From: DUOA01 sp012839095
Lineage (GTDB): Bacteria > Bacillota > Clostridia > Caldicoprobacterales > DTU083
Length of the DNA stretch: 64,000 nt
NCBI GenBank assembly: GCA_050951505.1
Contig: JBMNJE010000006.1
Span: forward strand, 90,387-154,386
Direction of reading: 5' to 3'
Within the stretch, counting starts at the first letter, position 1. Every line of letters starts with the position of its first letter. Under the pieces are notes generated by a model, which worked only from the letters and a program-made list of their open reading frames with translations, did not search any database and had not been told where the DNA came from. The position numbers and the translations under genes are program-made. Below, piece by piece: positions 9,638 to 19,600 of the stretch.

Positions 9638-10171
9638 TCATAGAGAAGTTATATGCAGGTACAGGGGATCCTGGACGTACTCATCCAGCATTCTTGATAA
9701 AGAAGTAATATATTCACTTAAGGAAGGTTCCGTCAGCAGCAGTCTGGATACCTTCCTTACCGCTTTTATGAACTCAGGCTGCAGGTTTCTGCGGCCGGCT
9801 CCCACAGTTAGGGGGCATTGACCGGCAGCCCTGGGATCCATTTTAATCAGCAGAATATTATCTTCAGTCAGGTAAGGAGTCAGCGGATATATCCTGCAGG
9901 CCAAAGGACGCCGGTTTCTCGGACAGGTTCCTTTGCATACTGCCAGCACCTGATTCGGATAGATGGGAGCAGCAGGCTTTAAGGTCATCCAGTCGCTGCA
10001 GTCTTCAAAGAATTCCTCTTCTCCGGGGAAGAGAAGCATGCCTCGGTCCTCATCTTCTCCCTCCGGTCCCAGGCAGCATGCCCTGTCGCACAGGCTGCCG
10101 CAATCCAGGCGCAGCGGGGTAACATTCTCCAATATCTCATAAGCACGTTGTAAAATTTCTTTTCGTGTCAT
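9638..10171 (-). CDS. YkgJ-type cysteine-cluster protein
   Basis: This 177-residue protein has the YkgJ/CxxCxxCC-family arrangement of conserved cysteines: CGSLCDRACC near residues 25-34, then CKGTCPRNRRPLACRIYP near 107-124. The family is thought to bind Fe-S or zinc, but its biochemical role is not established. It is convergent with pgcA, with about 60 bases between stop codons, and its start has an AGGGGAAT-like ribosome site. No operon partner is obvious. Confidence 0.82.
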   Translation of the reverse strand: MTRKEILQRAYEILENVTPLRLDCGSLCDRACCLGPEGEDEDRGMLLFPGEEEFFEDCSDWMTLKPAAPIYPNQVLAVCKGTCPRNRRPLACRIYPLTPYLTEDNILLIKMDPRAAGQCPLTVGAGRRNLQPEFIKAVRKVSRLLLTEPSLSEYITSLSRMLDEYVQDPLYLHITSL

Positions 10172-10269
10172 ATAATTCCCCTTATTTAATAAGATTATAT
10201 TCGATACCTATATCATATCAGGAGGCTATCGATTATAGTAATACAACCTGACTGAAGCTTCAATTCCCA

Positions 10270-10866
10270 TTACAACCACATCCCTATATATGTTTGCACC
10301 TTATTCTTTATATTAAATGCTTCCGCATACTCGAAGAGCTTTCTTATGTTTTTTCTTGGGTCCTCTATATACCGGCCAATTGCATTATTAAATGCTTCTT
10401 TCTCCAGCTTTTTCTCATAGCGAAGGACATCGCAAATTGTGCGGTCTCTGTTGTATATCCTGACTTTTACACCATCTACCTCGATTATATCTACACCAAT
10501 ATCTAAAAACTTTGGGTCAAGATAGTAAGGTTCAATTAGAGGATAATCTATATTATATTGAGTTGTTTTACTATATTTATCCACAGCAATTTGCCACGCT
10601 AACGGTATGCGATCTGTGTAACTATAGTGGAATAGGGCACTTTCAAGAAATATAACTGCCTGTGGGAATAGCCGTGCAATAATTACTTCGTCCCGAATTG
10701 TATAATCCGTCAATTCATAAAAACCACGTTTAATCCTTGTAATTACTCTATCGTCCAAAAGTTTTTTTATCTGCCGGCTAGAAAGCCCAAGCTCTTTCAG
10801 TTCCGCGGTTTTTAGGACTCCTCCTTGCTTTAAAAACTCCTTTTCTATAACACCAATTATTACCAT
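10270..10866 (-). CDS. AbiEi-like antitoxin / transcriptional regulator (orphan)
   Basis: This 198-residue protein has an N-terminal winged-helix segment (LKTAELKELGLSSRQIKKLLDDR followed by a GFYELT hairpin) typical of AbiEi-type antitoxins of type IV toxin-antitoxin systems. A C-terminal part with RTICDVLRYEKKL matches the conserved antitoxin C domain. In AbiE systems the nucleotidyltransferase toxin AbiEii normally follows the antitoxin directly. Here the next gene in the same direction is the YkgJ protein, so no toxin partner is visible. A GGGGGGTG ribosome site precedes the ATG. It may be a solitary regulator or the remnant of a lost module. Confidence 0.78.
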   Translation of the reverse strand: MVIIGVIEKEFLKQGGVLKTAELKELGLSSRQIKKLLDDRVITRIKRGFYELTDYTIRDEVIIARLFPQAVIFLESALFHYSYTDRIPLAWQIAVDKYSKTTQYNIDYPLIEPYYLDPKFLDIGVDIIEVDGVKVRIYNRDRTICDVLRYEKKLEKEAFNNAIGRYIEDPRKNIRKLFEYAEAFNIKNKVQTYIGMWL

Positions 10867-10915
10867 TATGCACCCCCCGGCCTGCTTTTGTTTTTAAGAG
10901 CAGGTTATTAGGTGC

Positions 10916-10944
10916 ATTTTACCATATTATTACTCCCGATTCAA
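10916..10944 (-). promoter_or_regulatory. Promoter of the AbiEi-like gene
   Basis: Read on the minus strand, TTGAAT (10944-10939) and TAAAAT (10921-10916) are separated by exactly 17 bases, about 50 bases upstream of the start codon. Confidence 0.6.
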
Positions 10945-11140
10945 GCAGAGCGGATATAAGATACTTTGAAAAGAAGATACTCATATAAACTTGTAATCAG
11001 CAGGGCTTGGTTTCCATGCTGTGCTTGTAATAAGCCTGCAAGCAGGATATAATCATTTACATAATATCACTTTGATACAGCATAAGTTGTTTACCTGACT
11101 CAGGGCATGACATGTACAATACGATTGCCGGAGGAGGTTC

Positions 11141-11332
11141 ATGAATTCCAAAGTCTATAAATTTAAGGCTGTTATAAGGAAAGTTGACGACATGGATGCT
11201 GCCTATGTTGTATTCCATATGATGTAAGAAAGGAATTAGGCAGGGGCAGAGTAAAAGTTCACGATATCAACTGTGTCAATATCGTGGCGCGGCTTTACCC
11301 AGGAGGGGTCAAAAAGAGTAAAGGATTGTGAG
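11141..11332 (+). pseudogene. Decayed DUF1905-family gene
   Basis: A perfect GGAGGAGG site precedes an ATG whose product opens MNSKVYKFKAVIRKVDD, the usual beginning of DUF1905 (YdeI-associated) proteins. The frame runs into a stop after 28 codons. Removing the frame error near 11217-11222 (TTCCATATG, apparently one C short of TTC-CCA-TAT) gives DVRKELGRGRVKV, the next conserved block. After that the similarity is lost and the frame stops at 11330. It is therefore both frameshifted and truncated. The remaining gap 10945-11140 shows nothing I recognise. Confidence 0.6.
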
Positions 11333-11334
11333 TA

Positions 11335-13680
11335 GTGGAAAAACCCCTAATCAGAATATCGGTTCGGAATATGGTTGAATTTATCATGCGCTCGGGGGAT
11401 ATCTGGTATGGCGCTTCAGGCACCCAGACAATGCAGCAGGGAGCAGAGATTCACAGAAGGCTGCAAAAGGAGGCGGGGGAAGAATATCAGTCGGAAGTCC
11501 GCCTGTCCGTCACAAGGGAATTTGACTCTTTCTCCATCATGGTGGAAGGCATTGCCGATGGAGTCATCCTAAAAGCCGGAAATGTAATAATCGATGAGAT
11601 CAAAACCACCTCAGTACCCCTGGATTTAATAGATGAAAACTACAACAGCCTGCACTGGGCTCAGGCAAAATGTTATGGCTTCATGTTTTTATGTCAGAAC
11701 CAGGCTGCATCCATAACCATACGTCTGACCTATTGCTTCAGGGAATCTGAAGCAGGCGATGAAGTCAGGCGGTTTTCCAGAGAGTATTCCTACGAGGAAC
11801 TGAAAGAACATTTTACCGGATTGGTTGAAGAATATGCCCGATGGGTGAGCATGGATCTGAATCACAAAAAGACCAGAGATAAGTCCATCCATAGCCTGGA
11901 GTTTCCATTTCCGGCCTACCGAAAAGGTCAGCGGCAGCTGGCAGCGGAAACCTACAGGGCCATACGGGATGAAAGACTGCTTTTTGTTCAGGCGCCGACA
12001 GGGGTGGGGAAAACCATTTCCGTTCTTTTTCCTGCAGTAAAAGCTATGGCGGAGGGAATGGGAGAGAAAATATTCTACCTTACCGCCAAAACAGTAACAC
12101 GGCAGGCAGCAGAGCAGACCATCCGGCTGATGGCTTATAAGGGGCTTCATTTTCGCAGCATTACCCTGACAGCCAGGGACAGAATCTGTTTTTTAGAGCA
12201 TCCAGACTGCAATCCGAAAGACTGTCCTTATGCAGAAGGACATTATGACAGGGTGAATGCTGCCTTAATGGATATCCTGAGCAGCGAGAGCCTTGTCACT
12301 CAGGAAACGGTAGTGAGGTTTGCCAGGAAACATCAGGTCTGTCCATTTGAATTTGCTTTGGATATCACGCTGTGGGCGGATGCCGTTGTCTGTGACTATA
12401 ACCACGTTTTCGATCCCAGGGCTTACCTGCGGCGTTTCTTCAGCTCCGACGGAGACTATGTTTTGCTGACAGACGAAGCTCATAACCTGCCGGAGCGGGC
12501 CAGGGACATGTTCTCAGCCGCTTTGAACAAACAGGCCTTTATGGAGCACAGAAAAGAATGGAAGCAGTTCGCTCCCAAATTGTATCAGGCCTTTTCCGAT
12601 CTTAACAAATGGTTTATTTCCATGCGGAAAACCTTTGAAAAAAGTTATGACAGCCGCAGCATTGAGCTGCCGGAAGAATTTGTAGACCTGATAAAAATAT
12701 TCACCTGGGAATTGGAGCTCTATATACTTACCCCCGGTCAAAATTCTTCACGAGAAATGATTGATTTATTCTTTGAATGCCGAGGCTTTTTAGCTGTGGC
12801 GGATCTTTTTGATGAGAGCTACCTGGTCCATCTGGTCCGCAGGGGCAGTGATGTGGAGATCAAGCTTCTTTGTGCAGATCCTTCCCACCGCCTGAGGAAG
12901 TCCTGTGAGAAAAACCGCTGCGCCGTTTTTTATTCAGGTACCCTTCAACCCCTGTCTTTTTATAAGGAGATTTTGGGCGGGAGGGCTGAGGATCGGGCCG
13001 TTTGTTTTCCATCTCCCTTTCCTGCCGAAAACTTCTGTCTCATGATAGCAGGCAATATATCCACCAGGTATCGGGACAGGGCAGACAGTCAGAATGCAGT
13101 AATGCAGTATATCAGGGCTGCAACCGAAGCAAAAACCGGCAACTACTTTGTATTCTTTCCTTCATTTGAATATTTGCAGAATGTACTGAAGCTGTATCAG
13201 AACACCTGGCCGGAAGACAGGGTAATAGTTCAGAAAAGGCATATGGATGAGGCAGAGCGGGAAGAGTTTCTGAATGCATTTGAAGACATGCCCCAAAAGT
13301 CCATGACAGCCTTTGCGGTTATGGGCGGAATTTTTTCAGAGGGGATTGACCTCACAGGCGAGCGGCTGTCCGGGGTTATTATTGTGGGAGTAGGCCTGCC
13401 CCAGCTTTCAGCGGAACGGGATCTGATTTCCCGCTGCTATCAGGAAAAAAATGGCCGCGGTTTCGAATACGCCTATATGCTCCCCGGACTGAACCGGGTA
13501 ATGCAGGCAGCCGGAAGGGTAATCCGCACGGAAGAAGACAGGGGCTTTGCCCTTCTTATAGACGATCGTTTTCTGCATAAACGGTATAAAGATCAGTATC
13601 CTGCAGAATGGCAGCACTATATTCAGGTAGCTCATCCCGATGAAGTCGCTCATTTATTGTCTGAATTCTGGAACAAGTAA
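11335..13680 (+). CDS. Rad3/DinG-type Fe-S helicase with N-terminal PD-(D/E)XK nuclease-like domain
   Basis: The 781-residue protein joins a RecB/Cas4-like nuclease fold to a superfamily 2 XPD/DinG helicase. The first ~185 residues contain a VIIDEIKTT motif, the expected D-(D/E)XK core, near residue 79. The helicase has Walker A QAPTGVGKT near 222 and a DEAH box (LLTDEAHNLPE) near 382. Between them lie spaced cysteines (C-x7-C-x4-C near 282-295, C near 337) that fit the Fe-S cluster of this family. The C-terminal Helicase_C_2 part contains AAGRVIRTEEDRG. It probably acts in DNA repair. GTG is the start, and the DUF815 ATPase follows after 25 bases. Confidence 0.88.
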   Translation: MEKPLIRISVRNMVEFIMRSGDIWYGASGTQTMQQGAEIHRRLQKEAGEEYQSEVRLSVTREFDSFSIMVEGIADGVILKAGNVIIDEIKTTSVPLDLIDENYNSLHWAQAKCYGFMFLCQNQAASITIRLTYCFRESEAGDEVRRFSREYSYEELKEHFTGLVEEYARWVSMDLNHKKTRDKSIHSLEFPFPAYRKGQRQLAAETYRAIRDERLLFVQAPTGVGKTISVLFPAVKAMAEGMGEKIFYLTAKTVTRQAAEQTIRLMAYKGLHFRSITLTARDRICFLEHPDCNPKDCPYAEGHYDRVNAALMDILSSESLVTQETVVRFARKHQVCPFEFALDITLWADAVVCDYNHVFDPRAYLRRFFSSDGDYVLLTDEAHNLPERARDMFSAALNKQAFMEHRKEWKQFAPKLYQAFSDLNKWFISMRKTFEKSYDSRSIELPEEFVDLIKIFTWELELYILTPGQNSSREMIDLFFECRGFLAVADLFDESYLVHLVRRGSDVEIKLLCADPSHRLRKSCEKNRCAVFYSGTLQPLSFYKEILGGRAEDRAVCFPSPFPAENFCLMIAGNISTRYRDRADSQNAVMQYIRAATEAKTGNYFVFFPSFEYLQNVLKLYQNTWPEDRVIVQKRHMDEAEREEFLNAFEDMPQKSMTAFAVMGGIFSEGIDLTGERLSGVIIVGVGLPQLSAERDLISRCYQEKNGRGFEYAYMLPGLNRVMQAAGRVIRTEEDRGFALLIDDRFLHKRYKDQYPAEWQHYIQVAHPDEVAHLLSEFWNK

Positions 13681-13705
13681 TAATTGAGTATGAGGAGAAT
13701 CTTTA

Positions 13706-15067
13706 ATGAAGCGGATTGATAACGGAAGAACAGTAAATATATTATCAATAATGATGAAAATAACCGTCTATACAGGAGTCATGCAGGATGAAATAGTCAG
13801 GGAATACTCCCGTCTGATTCGATTATTAAGTGATCAGAATTCCTCACATGAGGAACTGCTGGCTGCTTATCATCGGGTCCTGTCGATGCTGATTAGGCGG
13901 TATGGCACAAATGGGCAAATTTTCGGAGATTTATGGAAAAACCATCTGATTGACCTGATATTGGCCGACGAGAATGTCTTTTCATTGGCCTGTGAAAAAG
14001 GAGAATTTAAAAGTATCCCTAAGCCCCTTCTGAATATCGTGAAAACAGATTTAAAATATCTTTATTCCTTATTCTGCCTGGATGGAAAAGCAGTTGGGGA
14101 TATTATGAGATGCAGAATGCCGGTTGAAGATCTGCCGGGATGGGAATTGAGAGCCCAAGGCAGAATCAGTTCTGTTAAAGCTGAAAAAAGCAAAAGCGGT
14201 AATACCGGCACGCATATAGTAAATACATTATTTGAATCTGTAAACTGGGAACTGGAAACAGACGCGCTCAATACATACTATTATAAGCAGGGCTGCGGTA
14301 TGTTCGGAAGATACAAAGCTTTCCGATGGATCCAGACAAACCATACAGGCTTCCTGGAAGGGGTGGAGAATCCTGATCCTATCCGTCTTGCGGATCTTAT
14401 AGACTATGAAAGAGAGCGCTCTGTGGTAATTCAGAATACGCTGCAATTTATAAGAGGGCTGCCTTGCAACAACATTTTGCTTTACGGCGACAGGGGTACA
14501 GGTAAATCAGCGACTGTAAAAGCTATTCTGAACGAGTTTGCCCATCTCAGGCTGAGCCTGGTGGAGGTTTCAAAATATCACCTTAACAGCCTGCCTCAGG
14601 TAATGGAGCTCCTTCAAAACCGGGGTAGATATTTCATCCTGTTCATAGATGATCTTTCCTTTGAAGACGATGAAAGCTCGTACAGGGAGCTGAAATCCAT
14701 ACTGGAAGGAGGTATAGAGGCAAAGCCGCAGAATGTGGTTATATATGCCACCTCCAATCGAAGGCATCTGATAAAGGAATATTTCAGCGAGAGATCCTTG
14801 AGTGATGAAGTCAGCAGCCAGGACACCATGCAGGAAAAACTGTCCTTGTCCGATCGGTTTGGCATCACGGTCACCTTTACCCTGCCGGATAAGGAAACAT
14901 ACCTAAGAATTGTTGAAGGCCTGGCCGGGCAGCGCGGGCTGGATATAGATCCCGATGAACTGAAAGCGGAAGCAATTAAGTGGGAGATGCTGTATAACGG
15001 CCGTTCGCCGCGGACGGCCAGACAGTTTATTGACCATATGGAAGGCAAATTGAAATACACTAAATAA
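13706..15067 (+). CDS. DUF815-family AAA+ ATPase
   Basis: This 453-residue protein belongs to the DUF815 ATP-binding family. The central domain has Walker A LLYGDRGTGKSAT near residue 261 and Walker B FILFIDDLSF near 312. A sensor-1-like YATSNRRH follows near 349 and an LSDRFGITVTF segment near 386. The first ~200 residues have no recognised motif. The cellular role of the family is not established. It follows the nuclease-helicase gene by 25 bases with a GAGGAG site, so the two are probably co-transcribed, and its stop lies 4 bases from the convergent sulfatase remnant. Confidence 0.85.
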   Translation: MKRIDNGRTVNILSIMMKITVYTGVMQDEIVREYSRLIRLLSDQNSSHEELLAAYHRVLSMLIRRYGTNGQIFGDLWKNHLIDLILADENVFSLACEKGEFKSIPKPLLNIVKTDLKYLYSLFCLDGKAVGDIMRCRMPVEDLPGWELRAQGRISSVKAEKSKSGNTGTHIVNTLFESVNWELETDALNTYYYKQGCGMFGRYKAFRWIQTNHTGFLEGVENPDPIRLADLIDYERERSVVIQNTLQFIRGLPCNNILLYGDRGTGKSATVKAILNEFAHLRLSLVEVSKYHLNSLPQVMELLQNRGRYFILFIDDLSFEDDESSYRELKSILEGGIEAKPQNVVIYATSNRRHLIKEYFSERSLSDEVSSQDTMQEKLSLSDRFGITVTFTLPDKETYLRIVEGLAGQRGLDIDPDELKAEAIKWEMLYNGRSPRTARQFIDHMEGKLKYTK

Positions 15068-15071
15068 AAAA

Positions 15072-16419
15072 TCAATTTTTCTTTCTTACCGCTTCTTTTA
15101 TTTCAAGGCCGGTTTCGTAATCAAGCTGCCGGGGCTCATATTCCTCATGCTCCCGCTGCCTGGTCATTGAGGTATAATTCCAGTCAGCGGGTCTTGCATT
15201 TGTTCTCCAGGGTCTGCGTTCCCAATAATATCCGCGAAAGGGATCGCGGGTATTATTCATCCAGTCCAGTATCCTGTCGTGCAGCATATTTCGAATTGAT
15301 GAATATTCCTGGTCTGAGATCAAGTTTTTATTCTCCCATGGATCATTTTCCAGATCATATAGTTCATCAGAAGTTAACAGGTTAATTACTAACTTATATC
15401 TTCCATCGAAGATGGCCCTTATTGGCTGGAAACCGCCAAATCCGTCGTGATCGATTTCATATCTGCCGAATTCAATAAATACAGCATCATTGACCTTAAT
15501 CTCCGGATTGAGCAGAGTCTCCACCATGCTGTTACCTTCCAGCAGCTTTGGAACAGGTAAACCGGCAGCTTGCATAATTGTAGGCACTAGATCGATATGT
15601 GATACAATATGGCGGCATACACTTCCGGGGGGTGTAACACCCGGCCAACGAACAATAAGGGGAATACCGACATTTTCCTCATACATGGCAGCACCTTTGT
15701 TATTTAATGAATGGGAATGAAGCATGTCGCCGTGATCAGATGTATATATGACAAGAGCATCCGGAGAGTATTCATCTATTGCTTTTATAACTCTTCCGAT
15801 CTCATAGTCCACATAAGAATTGCATCCAAAGAAATAGGGATGTTTAATTTTGAGAGCTTCCTTGTCTTCATACATTTTATTGCCTGACCAGGCTTTCTGA
15901 TGCTCCGGCTTGCCTTCCAGTCTGTCCTGGACGTTTGGACTCTTCGGAAACTCATAATCTTCATACATGGAAGAAAAAGGCTCAGGGCATACAAATGGAT
16001 GATGAGGTTCGTCATAGGATACAACAAGCAGGAAGTCCTCATCATTATGGTTTGTCAGAAAGTCAATAGCTTTATTGGAACACTTGTGAGCATATGTAAA
16101 TTCTTCAGTTACATTTCTATGTTTCATGATCTCAGGCTTTCGGGACCATAACCGGTCTTCATCGCTCATCTCTTCCAAATAACATCGCATGTCATACCAA
16201 TACTTCTCATCCCAGCCCTCAGGACACCGGCCGATACCGAAATAGTCCCCGCCATCCAGATGCCATTTACCGATATAGGCGGTATGGAATCCGTAATCTT
16301 TCATCCGCTGTCCTATGGTTTTTACATTATCGCCCAAAGGCATGCTGTTGCCCCAGCAGCCGTTGGAGTGCGGGTAAAGGCCGGTGAATAATCACAACAA
16401 TTCTCCTGTGTTGACTCAT
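15072..16419 (-). pseudogene. Sulfatase (S1 family) with deleted 5' part and lost catalytic cysteine
   Basis: From 16343 down, 423 codons encode most of a type I sulfatase (GQRMKDYGFHTAYIGKWHLDGGD, VIYTSDHGDMLHSHSLNNKG, C-terminal domain to the stop). The usual first ~60 residues, including the formylglycine motif CxPSR, are missing. A good native start survives: AGGAGG at 16431-16426 and ATG at 16419, reading MSQHRRIVVII, which looks like a sulfatase N-terminus. It then jumps out of frame into FTGLYPHSNGCWGNS, which in intact enzymes lies just after CxPSR. The junction is near 16380-16392 and changes frame. The product would be inactive. It could also be an assembly error. Confidence 0.85.
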
Positions 16420-16533
16420 GCTAAACCTCCTAGAAACTTACAAAAAATATGGAAAACGCTGTATATAAATCTGTAATTTCCATTATAATTCATAAATTTA
16501 TCAGTTCAAGCAAATGGAAGATATTCCTAAAGA

Positions 16534-16563
16534 AAGTGCACTAAATTATAATCCAGTGTACTT
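16534..16563. promoter_or_regulatory. Imperfect inverted repeat upstream of the large surface protein gene
   Basis: AAGTGCACT and AGTGTACTT form a 9-bp inverted repeat with one mismatch around a 12-base AT-rich centre. The position, about 20 bases upstream of a TATAAT at 16584-16589, suggests a regulator site. This is inference. Confidence 0.4.
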
Positions 16564-16609
16564 AAGTTTTGTGGACAAATAACTATAATTAATAGGTGAT
16601 GTTGTTCTA

Positions 16610-16625
16610 TTATCAATATTGATAA
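16610..16625. promoter_or_regulatory. Perfect 16-bp palindrome in the leader of the large surface protein gene
   Basis: TTATCAATATTGATAA is a perfect palindrome located about 20 bases downstream of a TATAAT (16584-16589) and 25 bases upstream of the ATG. Its position after the likely transcription start would suit a repressor operator. Confidence 0.5.
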
Positions 16626-16650
16626 AGTGAAATAAAAGGGAGGCTGAGAA

Positions 16651-19600
16651 ATGGGTAAAACAAAGTTCTCTAAGCTACTGGCTGTTTTATTGGTATTGCT
16701 ACTACTACTTGGGCAATCACATAATTTTATGGCACTTGCAGAAGACACAGGTTCCGATGAGCAGGTTTTATTTCAGGACGACTTTGAATATGGAGCATCC
16801 AACTGGACTGTGACATCCGGAGGTTGGTCTATTGTAGATGCTGATGGATCAAATCAATATGAGAAGGATAATGACTATTCCAGCAGCACTGTAGGTTTCG
16901 CTGTATTGGATGATTATGAATCCCCCAGCGGTTTATCTTCCCGTGATTGGACTGATTATTCAGTTGAAGCTGATATTACTATATTGCATACACAGGGTAC
17001 GGGGCCACGTATAGAAATAAGTGCCAGGTTCTCTGCTAACAATATCAGATATTCATTCGCCATAACCGGGAGTGCACTACAGATAAGAAAGAGAAATACT
17101 GGAGAAAGACCTTTGGTTCAAAAGCCCTTTACTCCTGAATTGGGGAAACCATATCATGTAAAAGGAGTATTGATTGGTAACAAACTCGAAATGTGGGTCG
17201 ACGGAGTAAAGGAATTGGAGGTAGTTGATGAGGATCTCTTCGATGAGCCTGCCATTGAATCCGGAACCATAGCTCTCAACACTTATCTGGCTAGTGCCAG
17301 GTATGATAATGTGAAGGTATTGGCATTGGAAGAAAGTCCTGAAGAGCCGGAGCCATCCATGACGGATATCGAACTTGAAAGTCTGGTAATAGCTGAAGAT
17401 GAAGAACTTGAAAATCTAATAAACCTGACTTTTAAAGAAAATATGTATTCAGCCAATATACCATTTGACATTACCGAAATATATATACAACCAACTGTTA
17501 ACAGCAGTGCAGCGTATATTTTGAATTTAGATGGAGTTGACATAACCAGTGGTGACACGATAGGGCCAATAGAGCTAAACACGGGAGTTAATGAATTTGT
17601 AATAGCTATTTCTGAAGACGATATGTTGCCAAGGGAATATATTGTTTTAATCAACAGAGCAGATGTTGGCGATGTAGAAGGAGAAATTCCTTATGAGTTG
17701 GCTAATATTTGGACGCCTCGATGGGTGAATCCTGCATTTGCTCAGCCGGCAGATACATTTGATGTGGAGGTAAGAGCAGCATCTTTGCCTGTTGCAGGTT
17801 GGACAGCTGAGCTAAGAAACGATATCAGATCCTGGGATGCAGAAGTAACGGTGAGAACAGGGAAAGTGTATTACGGTCGCGAAGACGGCTATATTTTCAC
17901 TGTTACCGTACCTGATGATATTTCTCCCGAACTGTTCTCATTGGTTCTTATAAACAACCAGGAGAAATTTATTACCTCGGCCAATTGTGTAAAAGTTGTG
18001 CAGGATTTTGAGGAAGACTTTTATATATTACATATCTCAGACGAGCATGTTATGAGACCTAAGGCTGAGCACCCAAATGGATCGTCGCATCCTGATCCAA
18101 GATATAATAACGGTAGCATCGAGATGGTAAATTGGGCAACAGACTCCATCAATATTATTAATCCTCGCTTTGTTCTTCACACTGGTGACAATGTGCAGTT
18201 TTGGCATGAAAGCAACAGCACCCAGCCCCTTGAAACCGTTGGCAAGCCAAATCTCATAAATTACAGAGACGCAAAGCTGCAATATAAAGTGCCAACTCTT
18301 ATGGTAGGAGGCAACCACGATACAGGATATACACCTCAATATATACTCTTTGATGAATGGCATGAGCATTATGAAAAGGTTATGGGTCAACGTGCATTTT
18401 CATTGCGCTTGGGTTCTTTTTATGTTATTACCAGCGAATGGACCATTGACGAGCATATACAGTATTCGAAGGATCAATTAGCAGCAAGTTTTGATGATCC
18501 GAGCATAAAGTTCCGTTTATGGGCGTCTCATTACTATGATGGCCTCGGTAAGCCGAGAACAATTATGACAGAGGAAAAGCCCATTGATCTTGGGTTGATA
18601 GGGCACGGACATAAAGCCCAAACAGTACAGGAAACCCCGTTTCCAGTGCATATGACCGCCTCCGGTTTGTCGGGAATGGAGCATAGTTTTTATAACTTTA
18701 ACAAAGAACAGGACGGTTCGTGGATATGTCCACAGATAACAAGCCGGGAAAATGGAATAGATCGATTTAAATTCTTTGAGGACTGGGGCACAAACCCCAT
18801 TGTTTCCCAAACCTTTGAATCAGACAACAATGGTACGCAAACCGAAAATAAAGTATCTATTTTGAACAGAGTAAGACAAAATTTCTATGACGGACGGGTT
18901 CGATTCCTCATGCAAAAAGGAGAATATGAGGTAGAGGGCGGAACTATACTGGCGCAATATGATTACGACGGTAATAAAACAGCAGTGGTAGTTCAGGTTG
19001 ACATTGCACCGGCCATATCTGACTCAGAGCCTGTCACTACCGAAATCTCAATCAAGAAGGCAGAGCCGAAACCCTTATTTGAAGATGATTTTGAAGATGG
19101 AGCATCCAACTGGACTGTAACCTCCGGGGGCTGGTCTATTGTAAATGTCGATGGATCAAATCAATATGAAAAAGATGATAACTATTCCAACACCACTATA
19201 GGTTTCGCTGTATTGCGTAATTATATATCCCCCAATGGCGTGTCCTCAAGTGAATGGACGGATTATTCCGTCGAAGCAGATATGACTATAATGCATAAGG
19301 AAGCTGATTTCCGTGCAGAGCTGAGTGCCAGATTTCATGACAACAACAGAAGATACTCATTTGCATTAATGAACAATTTAATACAGATAAGAAAGAGAAA
19401 CACCGGCGAAGGTTCAATAGCCCAAAAAACCTATCCCATTGAAGAGGGAAAGAATTACCATGTTAGAGGTGTATTGGTAGGAAACAAGCTCGAAATGTGG
19501 GTAAATGGTGTAAAAGAACTGGAAGTTGCAGATGATGGTCTAAGAGGTGAGCCTGTCATCGAAAACGGCACTATAGCTCTTAACACATATAAAGCAAGTG

